Shown one piece after another: positions 20,969 through 32,267 of a DNA stretch of 64,000 nucleotides; the stretch's first letter is position 1; every line of letters begins with the position of its first letter. Position numbers and translations under genes: made by a program. The notes beneath the pieces were generated by a model. It searched no databases. It was not told the DNA's origin and saw only the letters and a list, made by a program, of their open reading frames with translations. This stretch comes from Paramacrobiotus metropolitanus (lineage: Eukaryota > Tardigrada > Eutardigrada > Parachela > Macrobiotidae): NCBI RefSeq assembly GCF_019649055.1, contig NW_026570469.1, positions 1 to 64,000 on the forward strand, in the 5' to 3' direction.

Positions 20969-23900
20969 CTGAAGAACACAGAAAAGCAGGTTAATTAAAT
21001 TATAATCATATACAGATACAAGTATCGGTCGCGCTAGCGCGCGACCAGTTCTGTTCGAGGTATGGAAGAATGAAAAAAATACAAAATATATATACTTCGT
21101 ACAGCAATAAAATTGATTTTGAGAAATATTTCAAATATGAAACCCCAGCGAGGCCAGCTCCGAAAATATTTTAACATGTAGAAATACGGACAGTTTTCAA
21201 GCTTTCCGGTTAAATTCGACCAGTATTATAAAAACTGTGAAAGCCTCTGCAATTTTTCTTTTTGTTTGCATTTTTCACGGTTTTTGGTCACGTTTTTAAT
21301 GTAACTTTAAATTGCCGATCTACGAACTGAAAACTTGAATTTTTTTGTACGACCGATAATATTTAAACGGTGATTAAACGAATGGAATGGGATCATTTAC
21401 ACAATGCCCACAAAAACCATTCAGCCGACATTTTAGCGAGAATTAATGGAAACTTGTGAGAAACAATTAACGGTTGCCCAAAGTGACCTGGCAGGCTGCA
21501 TCTTTAGGAATTTTCAGCCATTCAGTCAAGCTCTTCAGTATTTATAAAAATAAAATAAATACATATTTATCAGATTTTGAGGTTAGTGAATACCCAAGCT
21601 ATCACCAGCATCACAGAGCCGCTATTTGAATGAATACGGTAAACGGGCTGCGGGCTGGCTTTTAGATATTTTGAAATTACATATAAATTAGACAATTTAG
21701 ACCGTGAGATATTGAGGTACTCAGATTTCTAGATATTTTTAAATTTCGAAACTTTGGAGGCTCAAAAAATTAGAGGTAACGGCCCCGCTGCGCGGGGCCG
21801 AGTCGAAATATTTAGAAATTCTTGAAATGTAAAAGCTTTGGAGCCGACTTTCGAAAAATTTATAGTTATTTTGAGGTATTCAAACAGATTTAAAAACATC
21901 TTAAAGGTTTCAAAAATTAACAAAAAATTATAAGTTTGATGGGATTAACAATTTTAAATTACTATAGTTTAGGTTGCTAAGTTGCGAAACTTGTATTTGC
22001 TCATTCGAGACGTTTCTAGAATTTACTGGAAATTTCTATGAACTTTAAACGCTAAGTACTGAAAGTTTGAAAGGGTTTTTGAAAACGTTCCGGAAACCAA
22101 AATTTTTTTCCAAGCGGCAGGTAGGAAGCTTCAGAAGATGCTGGATTTTATAAAATAACCAAAAGCTTCACAAGTGGAATCTCGAATTAGGAGATAATTT
22201 CCAAAACTAACAACCTTTAAGTACTAACAACCTTTAAGTACTACAGCTTCTAAAAATTTTTTTAAACCTTCTCCAAAACTTAAGATTTTTTTAAAGATAA
22301 AGGTAGGAACGTTTGCGCGATGCTCTATTTTATAAAATTATTAACTTATTGAAAAAATCAATTTTGATTTAGGAGATAATTTCCAAAAAGTAAGGACGTA
22401 AGGATATATGAATCTATTGATAATCGCTTGCGAGGGAAAAAGGTTGCAACAGTTATTTGCCAATTCTTCGCCGCAACAGAAATCCGTGGTACAAAATTAA
22501 GAAAATGTAAATTCTTTTCTGGTAATTATAAAACATTGCGAAATAATAATTATCAGTAAGCCCAGAATGGGTACAAGCATTTGCATGTGTAAATCAGTGC
22601 GACTTTGAAACATTTGCTGTACTCATGGACTTCAATCATTATAGTACCATGCGAACTAAAACAGTGTTATGATACCATACGGCCACGTAAAAATTGGAAG
22701 GTTTTAACAGCACCAAGCTTCGGAAAATGCACCCTAATATGCACCCTAATATTCACTAACCTGGAAGGGCCATATATAAGCACACACAGGCCAAAAATAT
22801 TCCTACAGCTATTGGCGCTTTCATAGCATCAGTTTCAGGGGAATGCTCAATAAACGGGCGTACCCCAGCAGCACAGCATTATTGCAACAAGCAGTTCCTT
22901 CTGCAGTTTTTAATCCCACAGCAGCACGATGGCTTTCATAACGTATTGCTACTCAGTAAGCAGTAATTTTTGCCAGAGTTTTGTAGGCAGTAAAGGTGGA
23001 TGAAAGTACGATTCGCATGAAGTTCTCGTCCTGAACGCAGCAGGAGTAACACAAACGTCGCATTATTGGCCCTTCTTTAAATACAACATTTCTTTCTGAA
23101 ATATAGCTAAACACCTGCAATTAATTTTTTATATTGGACGGACAGAACAGCAACTTCAAAAGCAGCTCTTCAGAAACTGAACACAGGGAAAAGTTTCTAC
23201 GGAAATATTATATTAGTAATACTGTAACTGTACTCGTACTGTTTTAATATTATGAGGTCTCGGCTGAGATTTACATTACTGTATTCTTTATTGTACGTTG
23301 TTAATGCAGTACTACAGGCAGCTGTGAAAAAAACTGCTGTTTAACCACTTACTGCATTATAAAATGGTAGTACTATACCTTGTCACATAGTTGTTGTTGC
23401 AAACTTGCACTCTACTTCATGCAACTCGTGGCTCAGGCTCGTTTCAAGTTTCAGCGCTATGCAACAAAGTACTTGGCTTACCATTACAAAACAGCGTAGG
23501 CTCAAAGTACAGCACAAGTTTAAGTTTGTGTAGAACGTTATTTTAGGCTAAACTTTAACAGAAGCGCCTTGCACAACGATTTACCAGTATCCAAGTTGGT
23601 ATCGCAGATTATGACCCTAAAAAAAGTGGAAATCGGTCAGCCGAACTGTCAAAGCGCGGCGCGGCTGCCTTCTGTAGTCGTACATTCTATCTGTACAGAG
23701 TGCTAAAGATATATTCAGTAATAATAGCTACAGTTAATAATCAGTTCGCAAAAATTCCCGGCACTGAGTTCGAACTTCGAAGCGCTTGCAGGAGGATTAC
23801 GCGTTATATCGAAGCACCTGCTGTTTTTTACTCGTATAGACAACAACGTTACCGGTGCCAGCGACAGGTTTTTGTAAGATCGTCGCAGTGCACTTACAGT

Positions 23901-26815
23901 ATATCGGCTCCTCGGGCTGATGATTGGTGCCGCAAGTACCTCACGACACGCGGCTGTCTCTTACACCCGGCGTCGCACAGATGTGCACGACACCAGTCCG
24001 TAAAAGCCAACACCCAACGCCAAAACTGAACTATGTTACCACGGTATTACGAGTGTTGGCAGACGACGGTAACACGATGAAAATACGACCATGGTTTGCC
24101 TCGCTGTACTGACACTCGGGGACTCTTCGTAAACACCATAGTAATATGGTTATAATGAACCGTAGTAAGACCGTCGTAATTAAGAATGGTAGCGTAGCGC
24201 ACTGCGATACGCAACTACCGTAGAAATACGGTAGAGAAGCAGACATTTTCTACGGTGGGAATACAGTCGTGCGTATTTGGTATACCTATTTTATATTTCG
24301 ACCGGAAAAACCGTTGTAACATAGTAGTATTCCACCGGAACTTGTAAAATTGTTAGCCTCTTCAAGAAAATTATTATTGAATCAACACTGATATGGATAC
24401 AAATAATATAATATTCCATACATCAGCGCTCGGCTCAGTTCTCTAAACAATAAGCCAGAAAAACATGAAGATGAGCTCTGGGTAGCAAATACTAAAAACA
24501 GGAATACTGTTATATGGACTGCTTAAACTAGTTCATGCAGTGCTCCGAATCAGTGGAATACTTTCCGACGGAAATGACGCTTCTTCTTCCGAGTTTTTAT
24601 ATCGCGCATTTCTGCAAAATAAAAAAATAACCATGAATTAATTGAACATTAGATTTATATATAGACAATAGTGTCCAAAAATGCAATGAACAAATTAAAT
24701 AAATAATAGCGGAAACGTTAACGTAGTGACGGCGGTAACGTGAGGGTTTCTTCTCATTAAAATTATGTAATACGAGTATTGCAGAAACAAGTTATTTTGC
24801 ATGTTGTTCTAGAAAAAAACTAGCGCGCGTACATTTTTTGTGCAGAGGTTGAACTACTACATCTTACTGGTTAACCTTTGCCTATTGACAGCAGTGCGTA
24901 TTTTGCAGTTTTTAGACTCCCCCGTCCTCGATTAAGATGTATAATTTTGAACCTTTACCATATTTGAGTGTAAAAACAAAGAAATTTGAACTTAGATGGA
25001 TGGAATCATGGAAAATTCAGTTACTGGTACATAGCAAGCAAGGGCATATAGGCCATTACCATATGCAGTGGGTGAACGTGGCTACCGCCACGCGATGGCG
25101 ATGTATGGTGGCACCGCCAGTTCCTAATTGCTGGGATGCATTCAGGATATCTGCAACAACAGTGGTTTTGGACAGAACGACTAAGGCCCTAGAATACCGG
25201 CCATAACAATCCATAGCCTCGATAAAAAATATTGCACCCAACCGAGTGTTATACGCACCCCTTAATACACAAACAGATACGAGTATTAAAGAAACTGATG
25301 ACGTTCTTCACTTGGTGTAACATAATAAGAAATCGCCGTCACTCTAATATGTTTATTCGTAGCCATAAAAAATTATAAAAGTGAATCTTACTTGACTTAA
25401 TCTCCACTGTTAGAAGTTTGTGGCCGCGTTAACGTTTCCAGTTTCTCTAAAAATAGAAAGCAATTCAAAGCCTTGCAGCCTTTACTCAGGGACCGCGGTC
25501 CATGCAGTTGCTAGAAACTTCTGCATTTTTAAATCTTGCAATAACGCGGTAAACATTCTTTCTCACTGACTCAAAATATTGAAGAAATGCATATTATATT
25601 CTGTTGCATTTTAAAGTTTCAGGAAAGCTTTGGTTTACAATATAATGTCTGAGCTACCATTAAAACCTTCGAAAACGTACTTTAAAATTTTACACTTACA
25701 GTTTTTACCTCCGCCGCAGTCCGTAGGAACATTTTTGACCGCCAGTTGTTCAGTTAGGTCACGCTGCATGGGTTTTTCGAAGCATAATGTGCTAAACCTT
25801 TTTTCATGCAATGGTGGAAATAGAATAGTTACAGTTGTAAAAGAATTTAAAATATTTTGTTTCTGAAAAAAGTGGCATAGATTTGCACTTCGGCCCGTAC
25901 AGCTCCACTGATTTTGCATTTGTTAACTCTGATCCGGTAACGTGACCTAGAGAAGAAAGCGGTGCGTCTACCGCCTCACAGTGATAACTACGTCTTTACC
26001 GCCAACAAAATTGCACAGGTAACTACCGGCTAGGCAAAGCCAAGGTGCCCACCCTATCGTCCAGCGACGGTCGTTTTACCCCCGGTTAACACTACGGTTG
26101 CTGACTCAGATGGGCTACTAGTGTCGTAACCACTCGTAATTCGCTACGGTTGTTAATACCGATGAATGGCCTAACGATCGTTCTACCCTCGGAAATTTCC
26201 TATGGGTCGGTTTACGGTTGTATTCCGACCACAGTCGTAGAGACAAGTGTGAAACTACTATTGAAATACCGTGGAATACCGTGTTACGATGGTCATCACC
26301 ATCGTTTTTAAAATTCGGATTTGGCGTTGGGCAGTCGGCTCCCACATCGCACATGATGCCGGTTCCTAGTTCGAGTCTCAGCGCGTATTTGATACTGTTC
26401 GCTGCCCTTAACCGTAATCGTAATGAGCTACATTTGATACGTATTAACACGGAAATATCTAATTTAACAATATGCCGCGGTGATTTCTCTTTGAACTGGC
26501 ATATAATTATTTTCATACTACTTTTAGCGAGTTTAGCATTATTATGGCATAAATCGAACAAAGGGTACCAGTTGTTAGTAACCGGGCGGATTAAACGCAG
26601 CAAGCATAATGTTTTACACCTGCTAAATACTTCTGAGCATTCTTTGCCAGATAATCATCGCCCAAGCCGGCATTTGATAGAATCTACACCAGTCTAAACG
26701 ACTAAAATAATGGCTTTCGTACACGTGCACGTTATTCCTGTGGTCTGGAAACTACCGGAAATGAATCGGCTCAGTACGGTAAATACTGTGCAACGCTCAG
26801 TTTTTAAATACATAA
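20969..26815. other. Long gene-poor stretch
   Basis: It is about 5.8 kb long and mostly AT-rich. The signal-peptide exon of the Ly6-like gene should lie near its left end but I cannot identify it. Small direct duplications occur (a 20-bp unit at 22202-22241, and ATATGCACCCTA at about 22736-22749). No transposon ends are apparent. Confidence 0.35.
26218..26697 (+). CDS. Hypothetical 159-aa frame with one hydrophobic segment
   Basis: This ATG-initiated frame of 159 codons contains one strongly hydrophobic stretch (IIIFILLLASLALLW) followed by a basic region (HKSNKGYQ, RIKRSKHN). I recognise no family, see no signal peptide and find no splice partner. A frame of equal length runs antisense over the same bases, so either or both may be chance. 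It is recorded because it is among the longest open frames of this gene-poor region. Confidence 0.15.
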   Translation: MYSDHSRRDKCETTIEIPWNTVLRWSSPSFLKFGFGVGQSAPTSHMMPVPSSSLSAYLILFAALNRNRNELHLIRINTEISNLTICRGDFSLNWHIIIFILLLASLALLWHKSNKGYQLLVTGRIKRSKHNVLHLLNTSEHSLPDNHRPSRHLIESTPV

Positions 26816-27029
26816 GGCTACGGCTATTTTGCTGCAGTAGAACAATAGGGGTCTGAATAGCCCTCAGGCTATTTTGCCGCACACTGCGCCGGAATAGCCA
26901 GTTGGCTATTTTGCCGCACTATGGCGGGCGAAATAGCTTGTTGGCTATTTTACCGCACACTGCGTTAAAACAGCTCCTTAGCTATTTTGCCGCACTATGG
27001 ACGGGAATTGAATAATTTTAAGGTCGATA

Positions 27030-27375
27030 CTGCGTGCACGGGTGACTGCACGGGCGTTGGCTGTGTGCACGGAGTTCGGGAACGGGTGTTAGTTGCGTGC
27101 ACGTTGAGTTTGCAACGGATCCAACTCAAAAATGGCCGTTCCAGGCTCCACCTCGAAAACGAACGCGGTAGCCATGGCTATCGCATTCCACTTCCCTTTG
27201 TTTTCGGCATCTCTCACTTCGATTTTATGCCCTTCATCCAGTTTATAATCTTCTTCCAATTTAAAATATAATAGTTCTGAAACAAAAGAAATCACCCGTG
27301 CCCGAAGCCAACGCCAGTTCCCAAACTCCGTGCACGCAGTTAACACCCGTGTTTATCCGTGCCCGCAGCCATACT
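27030..27375. repeat. GTGCACGG inverted subrepeats enclosing a small frame
   Basis: Several GTGCACGG/CGTGCACG words with an intervening GAGTT(C/T)GGGAAC lie at 27030-27110 and return inverted at 27295-27370. Between them a minus-strand frame (27346-27089, 85 codons) reads charged sequence such as YFKLEEDYKLDEGHKIEVRD and FVFEVEPGTAIFELD, with no family I recognise. It is nested inside the 4.6-kb composite element. Confidence 0.4.
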
Positions 27376-28429
27376 GTAATTATAATAAGGGACACTCGGC
27401 AATATGGGTCAACTCTGCCAACACATCCCCTTAAACTGCCCGCGCTAGTTATCGGTTCCCTCGACATCAGACGGTAACAACTAGTGCGGGCATTTTTTTG
27501 GATTAGCTGTCTCTAAACAAAAGTGTAACGAGCTTGCGAGTTACGCTACGAGTTTTGATATTCATGCAGGTAAAAGTATTTGAGTTATACCGCAAGCTAC
27601 GGGCATAGACGAGACAAGAGCCATTGTCGCTTTTGCCTCAGGTGCATCTACGATCAAAAGTTGATTCCTTTAGACTGGAAAGTAATATCGGTGTTATTTG
27701 AAATTTAGGCGAAGGTAAAAAATGTTTTTTATATGTCCGAAAGTTTCTTAAAATAATTTTGTCCGCCATAACGAACTAATACCAGACAGATATTGGTAAT
27801 TGATTGTGACATTTGCATAGTGTGAGTCTGTAACCGTCCAAAACGACCGGTCGTCTCAGACGACCGCCGGTAGTTCTGGACGGTTACACACGTCTGTAGC
27901 CAGCTGACACTTTAGTCGGACCGTACTTAACAAAACGGGCGAAACACCCGCACGGACAGCAGGCTGAAGAAGGGCGAGCATCACACACGCCCGCTCGGCA
28001 ACCCGGCATTCCGGTGGACACTGCCGATCAAGCCGAGCCTGTGAACGCACAATCCGGAGAACGAATAGCGGAAACCGCAGTGGGTGGATCGTAAACCGGC
28101 ACGGGAGCCAGATAACCCGGCCCGGATGGAGCGGACCAGTTACACCAACGGCCACTTGGCAGAGTTCAACCGAGAGCTGAGTCGACCGCTTGACGGGCGA
28201 GTCGACCATACCGCCGCCGGTCGACACTGTTCGAGCCGGAATTGTTTTCTAGTAGACGGTAGCCCGGAATCGACATCGAAGGCGGACACAACTCGATCCG
28301 AACGAACCAGTATTTCAGACGCCGGAAGGGCAGCAGTTCCAGAAACTTAGCGGGCTGCCGGACCAGGTCACCGATGGGACAATAAACGGACAATCGGCCC
28401 ATGTGGCAGTCCAGTGAGCAGCCGCCCGG

Positions 28430-28875
28430 AACAAGATCGACCGGAAGAAGGCAACGTTGGCGGAACAGGATGAGACTATCACAACCCTGAAAACGGTGAA
28501 TGCGGACATGGCAGAAATCACCTTTCAGTCTCCAAAAACGGGTGGACGCTTTCGCGACCGAGAGCGTCTACCGTAAGCAGGAGTGCAGCGAAAGTACCGA
28601 AGCGACTTAGAGATGTTACAGCAACTTTGGACGGCAACATAAAAAGGGGCGCGTACAAGGAAAAGCTCAAAACATCTTTGGTCGAGTCAACCGAGTTCAT
28701 CGCATGAACCGTCAAAGCTCCGAAGGAGCAGACGGATGTCTTTTTGAAATACGTCAACCTAGAACAGGAACTGCGAACAACGATACACCGGAGTGAACAG
28801 CTTGAGGAACGCGTAGCCGGCTTGGAGACTAATCGGACGACAGCCCGGCGCCGCGGTTTCTTGGTTCGGTGGCAT
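28430..28875 (+). pseudogene. Decayed coiled-coil-like coding remnant inside composite element
   Basis: On the + strand, frames separated by stops read DETITTLKTVNADMAEI, then KTSLVESTEF, a TGA at about 28706, then KAPKEQTDVFLKYVNLEQEL and RSEQLEERVAGLETN. The heptad-like Leu/Glu spacing suggests a coiled coil. It has no start codon or recognised family. I infer that it is the remnant of a protein once carried by the element; a long minus-strand frame over the same region (29153-28518) is Arg/Ser/Cys-rich and looks like its shadow. Confidence 0.35.
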
Positions 28876-29351
28876 TGAACGACACGGCACCCCGGATTAC
28901 CAATGCGGCGAGACGGATATACCCACCGAAGCCGGACGGACAGTCGAACCAGACCGGAACAGATAGAAGGCTTTAAGATCAAACGCCGCAGCCGCACGAA
29001 CCCATCCCGAGCGATGGATCTAACCGGCGGAAGGAACAGCCTGACACGAGAAACCTGATCGATGTGCTGGACGATTGCGGCACATCCTACAGGATGAACT
29101 TTTGATATCAGCCCGGCACGGCGCCTCCCGGTTTTCTGGAAGTTTGCTGCCAACCCCGGTCGGTCGCGTCAATACCGCGACTTTTCTTCCGTCCATTACT
29201 CCGGCGCCGTATTTCTGGAGTCTCACCGAAGCCGGACCAATTTATGTCGGCGGCAAGGATCATCCTCTACGTCGGTCGTCGTAGTTGTGGCCGCCGTTCC
29301 CGGCTGTGGCGTTTTGTTTATTTGATTTTCCTTTTCTGATTTTTTTATTTA

Positions 29352-29585
29352 GCTTAGTGAATCATTTATCTAGTAGGCGAAATGTCGCTTCGTCGAGATA
29401 TTCTTGCGGCAAAATTTTCTTACGTCGAAACGGCCATGCGACGGAAAGTCGCTCGGAGTAAAGTCCTACGAACAAAATGTCCTGTGACGAAACGTCGCAC
29501 GGCGAGATAGCGTTGCGGTGAAATGTCTGCGACCAAAAGTCTTGCGACTGGTTGTCCGCGGCGAAATGTCGCAGTGCCGGCACCT
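29352..29585. repeat. Micro-array of GCGACnAAATGTC-like motif
   Basis: Imperfect copies of GCGACGAAATGTC (for example GGCGAAATGTCG, GTGACGAAACGTCG, GCGGTGAAATGTCTG, GCGGCGAAATGTCG) follow one another about every 15-40 bp. The same motif recurs at 56235-56390 and near 62161. Confidence 0.5.
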
Positions 29586-30044
29586 TGTAGTACTATGAGG
29601 TGCCCCCATCTTACCACCCGGCACCAAAACTGGAGCCAATGGAGGTAGCCTACCGGACGGTGGTAGGTACTACCATAGCCAAGGGCGATACTAAACCACA
29701 TCCTACCAAATGCATCAGCTGATAGCTTTGCAGCCATCATAACCTGGACCGGTTTCCTTTCCCCCCGCCAACGGTGGTGGAACTCCCCCGGTTTACTAGA
29801 CGGGAAACATGTATGGTCAGTGAGCACTGGTGGCTCAACTAGCCTCCTGCCACCATCCAAAGCACCGGATATGAACAGCCCTGTGCGTCAAAAAATCGTC
29901 AGAGGTGGAGCGGAAGAAACCAGAATACAGCCACATGAGGTGGTACATGTGCCCAACACTGCGCCAATGAGTTTGCGCCCGACAAAAAACTCTTGTCGGT
30001 GTAAAAACCCAGAACGGGACCGTTCTAACCGTAGCAGTCGGAAA

Positions 30045-30103
30045 CTAACCATAGCGAGATCGGGTTATACTGGAAATTAACCATAGCAAGATCGGGTTAT
30101 ACT
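30045..30103. repeat. Two-copy tandem repeat, about 30 bp
   Basis: A unit containing TAACCATAGCGAGATCGGGT and then TATACTG is repeated once directly with one main difference (GCGAG/GCAAG). Confidence 0.6.
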
Positions 30104-30216
30104 GCCAACAGTTGCGCCGGCGACCTGCGACCCGACAAGAGAACCTTGGACGGGCTGCACAGAAGCCACCCGGAAATAATAACGAAGCCGGGCGACCAGA
30201 TACCATTAAGCAAGGG

Positions 30217-30339
30217 GTATACTCCAACTGAAACTGATGGGAACGCCCCTACTGGAGCAACTGGAGGCCCAAACTGACGAATTGAACCGGTTCATTTCAT
30301 CAGTTTGACTGGAGCTCCGCCCCTCCAGTTGGAGTATAC
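30217..30339. repeat. Inverted repeat hairpin
   Basis: GTATACTCCAACTG at 30217-30230 is perfectly inverted at 30326-30339, and AAACTGATG just inside is inverted at about 30298-30306, giving a stem of more than 20 bp with a loop of about 60. Confidence 0.65.
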
Positions 30340-30739
30340 TACATGCTTTAGACCGACTGACGACGATAACGCCGTCGCCTCGCTCCGGATATGGGCAGTG
30401 ACCATCCGTGACAAGTTTGGTTTACCGGACGAAGCAACCACACCGGCATTAAGATCCACCAGGGTAGTCCAAACAGGCTTCCGTGGGTCTCAACATGATC
30501 AGAATATCTTAATCGAACCACACGGCACCCAAAATGGAGGCGTGTTACCCGATAGCAATAACGCTGCCGGAGTGTTTGGTGTCCATAAAGCCACAACATC
30601 GATCGTCGCCAACAACGTCGCCGTGACTCGCGAGTCGTCTGCCGTCAACAACCTCGTCCGACCGGCCGGTACCAACGGTGACGCCGGGTCGACCAAACCG
30701 AAAAGGCCACAAAGGACCAAACCGAAAAGGCCACATTGA
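30305..30739 (+). CDS. Hypothetical 144-aa frame inside composite element
   Basis: This ATG-initiated open frame on the GC-rich core ends in a short tandem repeat (KPKRPQRTKPKRPH). It overlaps the right arm of the hairpin at 30217-30339 and ends inside a duplicated AACCGAAAAGGCCAC stretch. There is no recognised domain. Antisense frames of similar length exist, so coding status is doubtful; it may be a remnant of an element-borne gene. Confidence 0.15.
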   Translation: MTGAPPLQLEYTTCFRPTDDDNAVASLRIWAVTIRDKFGLPDEATTPALRSTRVVQTGFRGSQHDQNILIEPHGTQNGGVLPDSNNAAGVFGVHKATTSIVANNVAVTRESSAVNNLVRPAGTNGDAGSTKPKRPQRTKPKRPH

Positions 30740-31412
30740 CATCGTCAGGGCAACGGGACCTCGTGGTTCAGCTAGACATCGCGCAACGATTTCCCAGGAC
30801 GCAATAATGCCTTCTGGGAACTTCACCATGTGTACACGGATGGAACGGTGGTCAAAACTGCGGAAGGGTCTCTCGGTAAAGCCTTGGATGAACCGTCTGC
30901 ATAAACCCCGGACATGGTTGCCACTCGCGGGCCCAGGGAGGGGAACACCGCCAACGGCAATGAGAGTCGCTGAATGCAAGGAGGCATATGCCCGAGCGCA
31001 ATGGCAACGGAGCAGCTACCCATTCCATTGAGCACGCCATAACCCTAGCAGCCCCTTCGGTCACTAGCATAACGGAAGAACTGGAAAACCCCGGGAGAAC
31101 CTCTGGGCCTCTGGACGCTTTTTTAAGCAAGTAACGCTGTTTTACAAAACTTCCGGCACTTAACCGTACAGAGCGGAATGAAAGTGTGCGGTGAGACAGG
31201 CTGCAATAATAGTGTGGCAAAATAGCCAACTGACTATTTTGCCGACCAAAGTGCGGCAAAATAGCTGAGCAGCTATTTTAACGCAGTGTGCGGTAAAATA
31301 GCCAACAAGCTATTTCGCCCACCCTAGTGCGGCAAAATAGCCAACTGGCTATTTACCCGCAAACACTGCGGCAAAATAGCCACTTCAAATATAATATTTA
31401 TATTTTCGGCTA

Positions 31413-32173
31413 CCTATTGTTAGAGATGGGCAAACTAAAATTAGTCGACTAATTAACGGTGAACTTCGGTTAACCTGACCAAAACTAAAAAAATTAGTTT
31501 AGCAAACTTTGGTAACTAAAAAATTTAGTCAGAAGCTTTTTAGTGACTGAATATTTTAGTCAAGTTGTTTTTAGTTACTAAATTTCTACGGTTAACCGGT
31601 TAACCAAAATTGTGTGGTTAGGGCCCTAACAAACCAAGCCCAAATGTACAAAATAAATTCATTGGTGCATTACACACCTTCCCTGTACTCGGTACTGCTC
31701 TAATGATCGCCTCAAGCATGACCAAATGGCGAAACTACGGGCGGACGACTGCAGCAGTACCAGGAGGTGTGTAATGCATCTTTATTTACGGCTATATTAT
31801 TCCAGTGTCTGACGGTGAGTGAGCCGCAATAAATGACTGTTTGTATACGTGTACTGTAAAGTTTGAGATCGTCTGGCTCGACCACCATAGGCGTACGGCG
31901 AAATGAGCAACATATTTTTACAAATGACAATAGCCTGGACGCAGTAAATTACACTTAATTTGAAAACCGAAAAATTTAATTTTAGTCTCGGTTAACTTTG
32001 GTTAACCGGTTAAAAATTTTAACCAACTCGTAGTTAACCACTAAGAAATTTAGTCGCCAACGTTTAGTTGACTAAAAGTTTTAGCCAATTCAGTTTTAGC
32101 AACTAAAACTTTTAACCGAGTTTTAGTTTAGTTTAGTTTAGTCAGTTTTAGTTTGCCCATCTCTACCTATTGT
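31413..32173. mobile_element. hAT-type MITE with 8-bp target duplication
   Basis: The element spans 31421-32165 (745 bp). Its ends are TAGAGATGGGCAAACTAAAA and the exact inverse TTTTAGTTTGCCCATCTCTA. CCTATTGT flanks it on both sides (31413-31420 and 32166-32173). An 8-bp duplication and TAGAGATGGGCAAA ends are typical of hAT elements. Inside the ends, subterminal TTAGTnACTAAA and GGTTAACCGGTTAACC words recur inverted. It has no transposase, so it is non-autonomous. It sits about 37 bp beyond the right array of the 4.6-kb composite element. Confidence 0.85.
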
Positions 32174-32198
32174 ACCCTACATAACCAACTTCATCTAT

Positions 32199-32267
32199 TG
32201 CCGTTGCTCTAGGGGTGCGGGAGGAATGATTGATCATTCCTCTCGCAGTCCTAGAGCAATTACGGCA
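32199..32267. repeat. Long near-perfect hairpin
   Basis: TTGCTCTAGG...GAGGAATGAT is followed almost without loop by ATCATTCCTC...CCTAGAGCAA, with two small internal mismatches, and the pairing extends outward to GCCGT/ACGGC. It lies 26 bp beyond the hAT MITE duplication. It could be a small palindromic element or a hairpin RNA precursor; the very short loop favours the former. Confidence 0.6.

Larger units (their letters stand above)
26816..31383. mobile_element. 4.6-kb composite element bounded by inverted palindromic arrays
   Basis: The left end (26816-27003) is a run of about five 37-39-bp units, each starting GGCTATTTTGCCGCAC and returning as a partial inverse (GCGGGCGAAATAGC), so each unit can form a hairpin. 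The right end (31214-31383) is the same array in inverse orientation (GTGCGGCAAAATAGC units). Between them the sequence is GC-richer than the surroundings and contains decayed coding sequence, a nested GTGCACGG inverted repeat and an inner hairpin at 30217-30339. The structure recalls foldback-type elements, which have long inverted ends made of subrepeats. Superfamily unknown; no transposase recognised. Confidence 0.6.

Noticed and set aside
28518-29153. 211-residue minus-strand frame, the longest of the composite element
   Set aside because: Arg/Ser/Cys-rich shadow of the + strand coiled-coil-like remnant; no domain recognised.
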